Origin: Paracoccidioides lutzii Pb01
Taxonomy: Eukaryota; Ascomycota; Eurotiomycetes; Onygenales; Ajellomycetaceae
DNA: 64,000 nucleotides
Assembly: GCF_000150705.2 (NCBI RefSeq)
Contig: NW_015440969.1
Span: 249,500 to 313,499 of the forward strand
Reading direction: 5' to 3'
In this document: positions 1 to 11,300 of the stretch, in pieces
Numbering within the stretch: position 1 is the first letter of the stretch
Layout: the number at the start of each line of letters is the position of its first letter
The notes under the pieces: model-generated
What the model was told of the DNA's origin: nothing
Seen by the model: the letters and a program-made list of their open reading frames with translations, nothing else
Databases searched by the model: none
Made by a program: the position numbers and the translations under genes

Positions 1-316
1 TTTTTCTCTAGCCTTTGGTTCCTGGTAAAAAGAAATGGAAAGTAAAAAGCAAAACAACATGAAGCAACACGCGAGCAGGTGAAACCGCAAAGAAAAAGAA
101 ATAACGCGACCGTATAACCCACGCCATCCTTGAACCAATCCACCATATCCATCCCATCTAATATCACAATCCCAAGCAGACCTCCATGCCGTACCCCCCG
201 CCCTTCGGTCTTCTCATGTAGCAGCTACAGTCCATTAATAGTTCACATTACCCGATCAACATGTCAAACGTCAAGAGATCCCACAGCATAACCCATGCAC
301 CCCACCTAACTCCAAT
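1..316. other. 3' flank of the FHA kinase gene
   Basis: Non-coding stretch just past the stop codon of the minus-strand kinase gene; probably its 3' UTR and terminator region. No ORF, RNA gene or repeat is recognisable here. Confidence 0.5.
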
Positions 317-3289
317 TCAAAACGCGTGGGGCTCCCCTCCATACGGGACCCGCCTCTTCCTTCCAGTAATCCTATCCACAATCTCCTCAAACACCTCATC
401 GTTTCCCTGGAAATCATAGATGTCGCGTTTCCGCCTCATCAGGGCCACCGGTGATGGTGATAAAATTCCATCCCCATTGCCAATGCCGCCGTGGCGATTA
501 TGATTGTGATTGCTAGTATTCTTGAGATCGCAAATGGCATCGTCGCGGCTCCGATTGTAGGCATCTAGCAACTGAATCCGTTGCGCGAGATCCACAAATT
601 CCTTGTCCACATCAGCGTCTGCTTGAGCTTTACTCTTGATCATTCCTGATAGGGGCTGTGTGATCCCGTCGTGGGCGTTCTCGTTATTTGTATTACCTGC
701 GGTACTGAGGGCTAGTATTTCATGGGGTGCAAGATTGAGCGGATTGAGGTTGGAGGCGGAGGAGGGTGATTGACTTATGTAGGGAAGTGCCATCGGTACG
801 TGCACTGGCGGGATTGGCAAGGGGTCCAGAAGCTGGTATTGCTGTTCGCGGACTTTTTGTTCTTCATTCCACGCGTCCGGGCTGAAGGGCATGCGGATGC
901 GGGGGTCATTCACTTCTTCGCCGTGATCATTATCACTACCATTCATCTGTGCTGGCTCAATGGAACTTTCTGGCTTGGATGAGTCGATCGACTCTGCCTC
1001 TGCTTCCTTAGCCGTGTCTGCATTATCATTCTCACCTTCCTCCGCCACAGAGGGTAACGGCATTCGACGAACGTCCTGCTTTTCTATATCCGAAAATGTT
1101 GGCGATCCAGCACGCTCGTGTGCCCGTCGTCATTCCTCCACGGATAAATTCTCCTCTCCTTCTTTTCATCCCTGCGCGCCAATATATCTTTTCCAGGCTG
1201 CTTCCCTGGGTAAAGAATCCGATGAATCTTATTCGGATACGGTTTATATGGCCACTCCATGGGCGTCTCAGGCACCTTTCGCCAATGCGTGAGTTTCGTG
1301 CATATACCGTCCTCGATGTTCTCGTCAGATACGACCTGGTGTTTCATGGAAAGGCGGGGATGCCAATCCTTCACTGCCCGTCGGTACAGTTTTTCGAATT
1401 CCTCCTTGTAGGTGGGGCTTGTGAACCATGCGTGCGAAACGGCGTCGTGCGCTGTCATCCGAGAGTTGTCGTCTAGAATGAGGAGGTTGCGAACGAAGTC
1501 TTTGGCGCGTCGTCCGACGTGCTGCCAGTCTTCCTCCTTTTCGAGGGTGCTCAGATCGCAGTTTAGTGCCATATCTTCGCTGTATTTTCCCGTCTCTGGA
1601 TGTGTGAAGGGTGATCCCCCAGTTAAGAGGACCACAGTAAGACAACCCAGGGACCACATGTCGACTGCTTTAGTGTACCCAATTCCACAGCCAGGAGATG
1701 TCGATCGTGGGACCTCACTGAAATTCAGGGGGCAGTCAGTACGAGCACCCCATCTTGGTTATGTGCTCCCGCCAACCATCACTTACGGAGCTGTATATTC
1801 CAGTGTCCCCATCGAAGTCTTCATGCGACTGCTCTCGTTTTCGAGACGTCGAGCACAGCCAAAATCCGTCAAGACGACGCGCGCACCATCAGAAAGCGAC
1901 GTCATCAAGACATTATCTGGTTTGATGTCGCGATGAACAACGTTATTTCTATGGAGATAACGTATCGCCAAGGCGATTTGACGCACTATTACCGCGGCCT
2001 CGAGATCGGATAGGTTAAATTGTTTAAACTCGAGGAACGAGAATAGGTCTCCTGCGGTGACCAGTTCTTGAAAGATGTAACTGTATGTCATGGATCAATA
2101 GTGTAACCCCGCACGTTTTGGTTTAGTGTTTTGGGAGAATTAGCTTACATGGTGTTCGAGCTCAGGAACACTTTCTCGAGGCATATGATATTTGGCTGTT
2201 GAGTGATAAGCGTCTTAATCAAAGCAATTATATAGGATCAGGGGTTTTCATACGTGGAATAGATCCTTCAAGATCTCCACCTCCCGCTTATAAACTTGAA
2301 GCTTTGACTTGACGTAGCTAGTCTCATTTCGTCGTTCAGCCCAGTCTTTGATTTTCTCGATCTCCTGCCAGGCATCGACATCCGCAGCAGGGCGCGGAAC
2401 GTGCAATTCAGTACGTTTCTCAACTTCAATTTGGCTTAGCCGTCTCTTCAGGCTACCGATATCAATGATTTTGCAAGCTAGCTGCTTCCTGTGCTTTGTG
2501 CTTATGGCCATATGGACTCTTCCATATGCACCGCAGCCAAGGAGTCTATTTGTGATTCTGAACCTTCTTTCAAAGTGCTAGATTTGGCCAGTTAGCTGTT
2601 TTCCTTATTCATATCATCTTCTACTACCTGTATCGAGGAAATAATGGTAAGCGGGGAATAGAATGAGGGCAGCAAACCTGCATCTCTTTTTTCTGCACCT
2701 CACTAAACGGAATATCACGCTGCCTCTCTGTCCACGTCTGGAACGTGATAATCGTGTTTGGGGTCAATCCCAACCTATCTCCATCACTTAGCAGTACGCC
2801 AGCATCTCCTTTCTTGATATGCACCCCGTTCCACCGGGTCCCGTTTCTAGACATGTCTTGGGCGTATATGAGGGGCCCCACCTCTCCTGGATTCCCCTGG
2901 TCAAAGATGATAACGTAGATGCGGATATGTTTGTTGGAGACACCCAAGTCTCCTTCAAGCGCCAAGTTACTAGATACCCCAGTCGCGTCTACTGGTCAGT
3001 AAACACCCAAGTCTCCTCTACGCGAAATTTATCCGTTCGTTTGATGTTCTGGGCGCACCATAACTTGCTACTGCGGCCAATGATGATCTCCTGATCAGAG
3101 TAGACGTTGACACCTGTGCGTTGGCCTCATTGTTAGTGGGCATATCATTTTCAACTATACCCTCCAGGATGAGTTAGGAGTTAACGTACTGCCAGCTCCA
3201 CCCCCTGAGGAGTTCCACACGTGCAAGATTCCCACATGGTTTGCTGAGTTGGGGAAAAAGGGGGTCTGCTGCACACTGGATGTGGCCAT
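317..3289 (-). CDS. FHA-domain Ser/Thr protein kinase, Rad53/Chk2/Mek1 group, with a frame break before the tail
   Basis: Predicted checkpoint or meiotic kinase that binds phosphothreonine through an N-terminal FHA domain. Exons inferred at 3289-3190, 3113-3059, 2969-2678, 2577-2254, 2195-2149, 2080-1787 and 1717-317; donor and acceptor phases agree throughout. The start is the ATG giving MATSSVQQTPFF. The FHA domain shows QEIIIGRSS, GVSNKHIRIY and DMSRNGTRWNG. The kinase domain shows the glycine loop LLGCGAYGRV, the lysine in QLACKI, HRDIKPDN, DFG and an APE-like PEV. The frame carrying the kinase C-lobe stops at 1084-1086. The tail (DIEKQDVRRMPLPS through KRRVPYGG) is open in another frame from about 1131, so one base is missing near 1131 relative to an intact gene of about 837 residues. 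A single FHA domain fits Mek1-like kinases as well as Chk2; I cannot decide which. Confidence 0.82.
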
Positions 3290-5133
3290 CCCTGCTGTTG
3301 AGAAGGAGGAACAGGCTTGGTTGGCAGTTCACACAACTAGGAGTTTCAGGGGTGATGAAACAAAAGCAGGATGTCAGATAAAAAGAGAGGATGGGGTTGT
3401 TGTATATGAGATACACAGGCCTAGATGAAGTTACAAGGAGGTAGACTTCATTCTGTCAAGATGATGGCAAATGGCGACTTTGATATGTGAAGGCATTTCT
3501 GACATTGAGGTTGTGAAAATCAGATATAGATAGGATGACAGATGAGGCTCAAGAAATCTTCTATAACTACATACAAACACAGACTCATCATCACAACCGC
3601 AACTCCACACATTATCGTTGAAACACTCAAAGAATAAACCCATGATCCATGTGTGTTCTGAATTGGATTCTGTCTTCAATCATTCATTTTTCCTGTAGTT
3701 ACATTTCTAATGTTGGAGGTACTTAGGTTTGTGTCTCTGTCTATATAGAGCAAAGTGTTCATCTTCTTTGCCATCATTCTCAATATTAACCAACTTTGAC
3801 CTCAAACATAAGGTCCACCCCATCATCGTTATTGAGAGCCAACACCAACTGAAAAAGTGTATCATTTGAAAAAATTCCGTGGACGATAAAGCGTGAAAAT
3901 ATATCCTAAGGAATGTTGAAGATCCGTTTCAAGGCTCCACAGAAGTTTGACATTGCAGAGCAATCGACCACCAAAAGTGTCCTGTGGTGAGCTCGCGCAA
4001 ACTTGGTAATTTCTTAGTGAGAGCCGACGCAACTTTGCCCATGGAACCGCAACCTTTCCAAAATTGCTCACCATATTCATTTGATCAAGCCCGTACGCTG
4101 TCTGGTTTCACGTTTTGCAACCAAATGAGTTTCTGTCTGCTGTGTTTATACAGAAGAATGCAAACCTTTAGCAGAGCCTCTGCTCGTGCCACGCCAACGC
4201 CCATTAACTTATCTGCCTTAGGGGGGGGGGGGGGGGGGTGGAGTTTTACGGGTATGGATGTTGTTTGACATGCAATTATAACACGCTACGTAACCACCGA
4301 GCTATGGAACATGAAATGCTCTAGTTACCAAGATCATGCTAATATAGCTCAGGCGTTAAAGAGCGGGAGCTATCTCCGACTTCCCCACTAGTTAGTTAAC
4401 TACGAATCCTTTGGGCAAAAACGGAAAAACTACCGTGTCAGCCTGTGGCACCAGTTGCCAATGACTTATTACCTGCATTTCCTCACTCCATTCCTTCCAA
4501 TGCAACGACAATGGATTATAGTCATTGGCAGCCCTCTCTCCCCTGGAGAGGAGAAGTCAACCGGAAATGTTGATAGGGCAGTTGCTTGCCTCAGCCTCAT
4601 CGTTTTTTTTTTTTTTTTTTTGGTGGGGGGTGGGGGGTAAAGAAATTACAACTCTTCACAACCTTCACTTTTGCACCCTTTTGTTGCGGCATCTAATATC
4701 CGCCAGAATCTTGTCTTGGCCATGCGTTAGAGGGACCGCGAAACGTCGGTGGAACTCGGCAGCAATGGACTCTTCACTTTTCTGGAGGGAGAACTATAAA
4801 TGATCCATCTCTTAATACAGAGACAGGACACTGTCCTGTGAGCCATGGAGTTTCAGGGGCACTTTGGAGCAAGAGAATAACACCTCAGACAGGCGTGGGA
4901 CACCTCAATCCACAACCACTGTAAGCCAGTAAATGATCGATATCACGGCATGGGTCTGCCACAGATGTAGATTCTCCAGGAAATTAATTCCGCTTCTAAT
5001 TTGCGACTTTCCCAATACGCATTGTCCGGAAGATGACCGGGCGGTTCCAACCAAACAAATATTCTGCGTCGAGAGAATTTACAAGCAGAAATCAACAACC
5101 AAGAAAAAACTCCTTTCACAAAAAATCTACCAC
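3290..5133. other. Intergenic spacer upstream of the kinase
   Basis: About 1.8 kb between the kinase 5' end and the Vms1 stop codon. It holds only short ORFs without protein-like composition, an 18-G run (4221-4238), a 19-T run (4603-4621) followed by a G-rich stretch, and tRNA-like motifs at about 4293-4410 (listed separately). It probably contains the kinase promoter and the Vms1 3' UTR. Confidence 0.5.
4340..4412 (+). other. tRNA-like relic (A-box and near B-box)
   Basis: TAGCTCAGGCG at 4345-4355 is a perfect match to the tRNA A-box consensus and lies in a foldable D-arm (GCTC, loop, GAGC). CTACGAATCC near 4400-4409 is one base off a B-box. Acceptor and T stems are not convincing, so this is not called as a functional tRNA. 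A second A-box-like sequence, TAGCTCGGTGG, lies just upstream on the opposite strand, near 4300-4312. Confidence 0.25.
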
Positions 5134-7207
5134 TCACAGCTCCCTCTCCGCCTGCATCCTCCGTATCCGCTCCTCTGCCGCCCTAGCCCTCCGCTCCCTC
5201 TCAAGCCTCGCCCTCATATCCGGCGTCATTCCCCTCAGCTCCTCCTCTCTCTTCTCCGCCCCCGTCTTCTCCAAAAGCCTCCGGCCGCCCGTTCCCATTC
5301 CTATCCTCCTCCTCCTCCCCTCCTCCACCGCCCTCTCCGCATCCTCCCTCTTCAGCCGCTCCGACTCCACCTTCCGCCTGCTCGCCTCCACCTCCGCAGC
5401 TGCCTGCCTCTCCCGCTCCGTCCGACCGTCCGCTTCCGCCTTGGATATCGGCGGTGGAACGTGAGCAGCGTCCCAGTCCCATTTTGACTCGCCAAGCTCG
5501 TGGCGGGCGACGCGGAAGGCGTCGCGGGTGGGTCTGTCGCCGGCTAGGTCGAAGGGGGGTTTTCCTTCGCCGTTTAGCTGGGTGGGGTCCATGTTTGCTT
5601 TTGCGAGAAGGGCGAGAACGGTTGCAGGGGAGTTGGAGCTAGCTGCTAGGTGGAGGGGGGTGGGGGTGTGGTGTGTGTGTTGGAAGGAGGAGGGGGGGAA
5701 AGTAAAGGTTGGGGGAATGGAGTTATTTGAGATGTAGGATATTAGTGTGGGAGCCTTGGAGCGGCGGATTAGTGCTTGGATCTGTGTGGTGTGGAGTAGT
5801 GCTGTTTCTTCTTCTTTGGAGATTGTAGGTTTTTGCTGTTGACTTTGTGGAGATGGTTTAGGCGAGCTGGACAATGGCTCGCGCTGTCTTTCAGCCTCGA
5901 GTGCAAGTGCTGCCTCGTCGACGTGGCTAACTTTCACTCGTGTTAATTCGGTGAAGGCTCTCATTAGTTCTCTCTGCGTGGCTCGTCGGGTGGTGAACGG
6001 AAATCCTCGAAGTCTCGGATCTGACTGTTTGATCACTTGTCCGTCATACGGCCCGAATATAATTCTCCGATTCGTGCTTCCCGTCGCCCTCACGAATAAT
6101 AGCTGTGCTTCGTCGATCATTTCCTTCCAACTCCACAGTAACTGTCTTATTTCATTTTGCAGCGCGGCTTCATTGTATCGTCGGATCGATGCACCTGCAG
6201 ACTGTGCGGCGCCATTTGCAGCATCAGAGGTAGATTGAGCTCCACCTTGTTTCCGCCTAGTTGTGTATCGATGGAATGTTTTATGGGCAATTACTCTTGC
6301 CTGCCGCTCTTCAATCCCACCGATGTTTTTATGTATCTCTGGCGCTAATGCCACTATCATGGCCGCAAAATGGCCTCCTCCAATCATACAAAGGAACAGA
6401 TGCGGACTAGGATGTTGTCTTGGTTGGGTGTCTGGCTGTTCCAGCTGGGAAGCTTTGTTTGTCCAATGTGGCGATGCCTTATGTTGCTTGTTCTTCAGGG
6501 ATTCCACAAAATGGTCCGGTTCCTCCAGTTCTATATTGCTGAAGAGCGCTCGATAAACACCAAAGGACGTACTGGGAGGCAGCAACGAGCTGTAAAACCA
6601 CAGCAATGGATGTTTCCGCGATCTATTGACTTTCTTATCTACCATCTCCGCGGCTTCCGCAACAGAGGATATTTTGGCTTTCTTTTTCAGGAGAGCTGTG
6701 AGTGTGGTATCAGGAGTCCTTTGGCCCTCATCTCCCTCATCGTCGTCGGATGGAGATTCAGAGCCAGAAATAGATTCGTCCAGTTCTCCAACAGCCGCAT
6801 GGAACTCGGCTTCATTTAACACCGGGGTCCCTCGTAATCGCGATTTCAAATTATATCTGTGATGGTCTGATTTTACGTGCTCCCTCTGCTCCTGGACGTT
6901 CTGGAACGAGACCTGGCAAAGCGAGCATGACGTAACGCTTGCGACTCCATCCTCCTTCTCTGCTTGCAGTGATCTGGGGCGTTCGGTCTGTCTGAGTGGA
7001 ATGGGGGTTTGTACGCTGGTATTCTTAAGTGATAGAGAGGCAAGTAGCTCATCAGGAAGATCGAATACTGTATGGATAAAAAGTGAGAAGGGCACCTTCA
7101 TTAATTTCTTCCCCCGGCTTCCGAAGGAACTGCAGAAGGTGGAAGCTCTTCTTACCGTATAAAGGTCGTTTCAGCAGGTCCTCTACCTTGTGGATATCTG
7201 CTGCCAT
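5134..7207 (-). CDS. VMS1: Vms1/ANKZF1 family peptidyl-tRNA hydrolase of ribosome quality control
   Basis: Vms1 releases nascent chains from tRNA on stalled 60S ribosomes, mainly protecting mitochondria, and binds Cdc48/p97. Exon 1 is 7207-7156 and exon 2 is 7067-5134, with an 88-nt intron (GTAAGA...ATACAG); the product is 661 residues. The start ATG gives MAADIHKVEDLL, and the join reads PLYVFDLPDELL. A C2H2 finger lies at about C65, C68, H81 and H86. A VLRF1 domain at about 235-375 carries LFLCMIGGGHFAA and RKQGGAQS, whose glutamine matches the catalytic GxxQ-type loop of the family. One or two ankyrin repeats (TPLHLAASSNSPATVLALL) lie near 480-540. The basic C-terminal helix RARLERERRARAAEERIRRM is a VCP-interacting motif. 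The order of parts is canonical and nothing appears lost. Confidence 0.93.
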
Positions 7208-8308
7208 ACTAGAGCTTTTCTTCTCCCCCTGCTATTGTGCAGGAATGGTGCGTTTCGCAATGTCCTAGATATCACTTTCGCATATTGAAGGTCTACTTTT
7301 CACAAGGTTGCAGTTTATATAAAGTATCTTTAATAATCAATATGAGGGGAAACGTGACTGTGCGCTAGTCTGGTTTAGGTTAGCGCAACCACCACGGCGT
7401 CGCCGCCTTGTCAAGCCCGTCGGTGCTCGGCTTGCAGCACTACTACGAAAGACCTCCCAGGCAGGATTGGAACTCACCATAGAAAACATGCCAAAAGGGA
7501 GATGTCGATTCTTGTGTGTGGAGAATATTATTATTAATTGCTGCATTATGACTGCATGCAGTGTGCCCAAGGACAACCCCAGGATCTCAGTCATAGTGAG
7601 TCATTGTTTTGGATTCGCGAATAATCAGCGTTGTTGGGACCGCTTGGGCGCCAGGGTGGGGCTTTTCATCTGTGGGAGTCACAGCTGGTAATTCCCCACA
7701 GAGTGCTTTATTGTCATATCCGCAACCTGACTTTGGTGCTTGGAAATAATTAGACCTGTCAATCGGGAGGGAACTCCAGGCAAGATTGACAAAAGTCCAT
7801 ACTCTGTCACAGGATCACCCTCGGCAACTCTTCAGATGAATCGGTTGTTTGTTCTCGGGACAAGGGCCAGAAAGGAAACTTGGTCCTAGTCAGGTTCCGA
7901 CCACTCCATATATTGAGACTCGACTACAGTAGAGTGAAATAGCAAAAATAAAACAATTGAATTCCAGTTCTTCATAACTTGATGATTGATAATTTGAGAG
8001 TTGATAGTCGATTGGTCTGTAACTAAGCCGAATGAATTCGGCTTCCGGCGTTGGGCTCAAGCTCCCGGTCTCGTGTGTGACAGTTCGCACTAGTCCCCTT
8101 TCGCCCTAGCCTGGACTGGGCGCTGCACGCTGCCTGAGTAAGCGGGGCGGCTGCGTGGGGTCAGAGCTTAAAAGCCAGGTGTACGACGTCTACATAACTA
8201 CATCCCCGCATCCCCTTTTAAGTTTTGTCCTTTTCTCTCCGTATTGGCGGATGGAACAGCTCACTGCTGGCAATCTCCATTTCAGGTCTGCCGCCCATTG
8301 ACCAGAAA
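7208..8308. promoter_or_regulatory. Divergent promoter region between VMS1 and the ABCC transporter
   Basis: About 1.1 kb between two divergently transcribed start codons, so it should hold both promoters. The transporter-proximal part (8090-8170) is GC-richer. I found no clear Yap1 site (TTAGTAA/TTACTAA) or other named element by eye, and no RNA gene. Confidence 0.5.
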
Positions 8309-11300
8309 ATGGCTCAGAGTGGATTCCACCAAGTGGTCCTTACCGCTTTGTCGTCCTCCGGTAACGTCAGCTCCGCGTTACCTTCGGTTCTTGCCCGTCA
8401 CCAGCCCTTCTGCGGCGATATTGAAGGATGGGGCCCTATAAGCCGCACACGATTTGATCTAACGCCCTGTTTCCTTGATGTCTGGGTGTCTCTCGTGGCC
8501 GTCTGGGGCCTGGTTATGGGCGCAGGGGCCATTTGGTTCCTGTTCACCAAGAGAACACCCCAAGCGGTGCAGAAGAACTGGCACTTCTATGCGAAATTGG
8601 TATGCTTGCTCTGGTCCCTAGAATGCTGTCGCAGTTGTCTCATATAATTGTAGTCTGTAATATGGGCTCTTATCCTCGTCACCGCCCTTCAAGGGACGCT
8701 CCAAGTCGAGACCCTCCCGAAGATATGGTTTGGAGATTTCAGATTCTGGACCACCATCCTTATCCTGTCGTCGCTGGGGGTTATATATACTGTACAATAC
8801 TACGAGCACTGGAGAAGCCGTCAACCAAACGGTGTCGTGCTGTTCTACTGGCTGTTCTTGACCATCGTCTACGCTGTGAAGCTTAGGTCCCTCGTATCCC
8901 GGCAGTTATATCGCACTCAACTGCCTTATTTCGTCACTTTCGCCGTTGGCCTAGCTCTCGCGATAACTGAATTTGCGTTAGAATACCTTTTCAAAAAGAA
9001 ACAGAGTGCATATGACGTGCTGGGAGACGAAGATGAATGCCCGTACGAATATGCAGATATCTTTTCGGTCTTGACCTTCTCCTGGATGACACCCTTAATG
9101 AAGGTCGGGTACAAGAATTTCCTCACTCAAGACGATTTGTGGAATTTGCGTCGAAGGGATACCACTCATGTTACGGGTGACGAGCTTGAGAAAACCTGGG
9201 CTCGTGAGTTGAAAAAGAAGAAGCCGTCGTTGTGGCGAGCTCTGTTTCGAGCATTTAGTGCCCCATATTTCCGCGGCGCTGTGATCAAATGCGGCAGTGA
9301 CATTTTGGCTTTTGTTCAACCTCAGCTTCTCCGCCTCCTCATAACCTTCATTGATTCGTACCAAACGGAAAGCCCTCAGCCAGCTGCTCGGGGTGTAGCA
9401 CTTGCGCTCGCTATGTTTGTTGTTTCTGTAAGCCAAACGGCCTGTCTTCATCAGTATTTCCAGAGAGCATTTGAGACTGGAATGCGCGTCAAGTCTGCTT
9501 TGACGTCCATGATTTACACGAAATCTCTAAGACTTTCGAACGAAGGTCGCGCCTCGAAAACTACTGGTGACATCGTCAACCATATGGCTGTTGACCAGCA
9601 GCGCCTTTCTGACCTTTGCCAATTTGGAATGCAGCTTTGGTCTGCTCCATTTCAAATTACTCTCTGCATGATATCTCTGTACCAACTTGTTGGCTTGAGT
9701 ATGCTTGCTGGTATTGCAGCAATGGTACTTATGGTTCCACTGAACGGTCTAATTGCGAAAGTCATGAAAAACTTGCAAATCAAACAGATGAAAAACAAGG
9801 ACCAGCGAACCAGATTAATGACCGAAATTCTAAATAATATGAAAAGCATCAAGCTTTATGCCTGGAATACTGCCTTCATGAACAAGCTAAACCATGTTCG
9901 AAATGACCTGGAGTTAAATACACTCAGAAAAATTGGCGCAACCCAATCTATCGCAAACTTTACGTGGTCTTCGACCCCGTTTCTGGTGTCCTGCTCCACA
10001 TTCGCGGTGTTCGTTTTGACAAATGATAAACCCTTGACCACGGAGATTGTTTTTCCGGCATTGACCCTCTTCAATCTCCTCACGTTTCCCCTGTCTATTC
10101 TGCCTATGGTCATTACGTCCATCATTGAAGCTTCCGTTGCCGTGAATCGTCTCACGACATACTTTGCTAGTGAAGAATTGCAGAAAGATGCTGTCTCCTA
10201 CGAGGATTCCGTTACACATCCCGGAGATGAGGCTGTACGAGTCCGAGATGCGACTTTTACATGGAACAAGCATCAAAGCGAAAATGCTCTTGAGAATATC
10301 GATTTCAGCGCCAGAAAAGGGGAGCTAAGTTGTATTATTGGCCGCGTGGGAGCGGGAAAGTCATCATTCCTTCAATCATTGTTGGGAAATCTATGGAAAC
10401 TTCACGGAGAAGTAGTTGTACGAGGTCGCACTGCGTATGTCGCACAACAAGCTTGGGTTATGAATGCCAGTATCCGTGAAAATATCGTGTTTGGACATCG
10501 CTGGGATCCACGCTTCTATGAGTTGGCTGTAGAAGCTTGCGCCCTTCTCGACGACTTCAAAACCCTTCCTGACGGTGACCAGACTGAGGTGGGTGAACGT
10601 GGTATTTCTCTATCTGGTGGCCAAAAGGCCCGTTTAACACTAGCAAGAGCCGTGTACGCTCGTGCGGATGTATACATTTTGGACGACGTTCTATCAGCTG
10701 TGGATCAACATGTGGGGAGACATATCATTAATCGAGTGCTTGGTCGAAATGGTATACTATCGACTAAAACGAGGATTCTAGCAACCAATTCTATTCCTGT
10801 GCTAAAGGAGGCTGACTTTATTGCCTTACTGAGGAACGGAACTATTATTGAAAAAGGAACGTATGAACAGCTGTTAGCGATGAAGGGAGAGGTTGCCAGT
10901 CTTCTCAACTCCACCACAAGCGAAGAGGGTTCTGATTCCGATGACATCTCCCACGAAGACGAGGACGTTAAGAGTCCGGAAACACTAACAGTCCTTGACA
11001 ATGATGATTCGGATCTGTCTGAAATCGAAGAGTCTCAGGAGAGACTGGGACCCCTTGCCCCTATCGGGAATGGCGGAGTCATCCGTCGGATGAGCACTTC
11101 AAGTTTGCGTCGTGCAAGCACTACGAGTTGGCATGGGCCGCGCAATTTCGTGGATGAAGAAGGTGCTCTCAAATCTAAACAGACAAAGGAGAAGTCTGAG
11201 CAAGGGAAAGTCAAGTGGAGTGTCTATGGGGAGTATGCGAAAACAAGCAACCTCTACGCGGTAGCTACTTATTTAACCGCGCTTCTGTTAGCGCAAACGG

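Noticed and set aside
4933..5487. Plus-strand ORF of 184 codons rich in Pro, Leu and Arg
   Set aside because: Antisense shadow of the VMS1 C-terminal region, whose minus-strand product has recognisable motifs.
7370..7460. Possible tRNA near GGATTGGAACTC
   Set aside because: It resembles a B-box on the minus strand only loosely; no paired T stem, A-box or acceptor stem.
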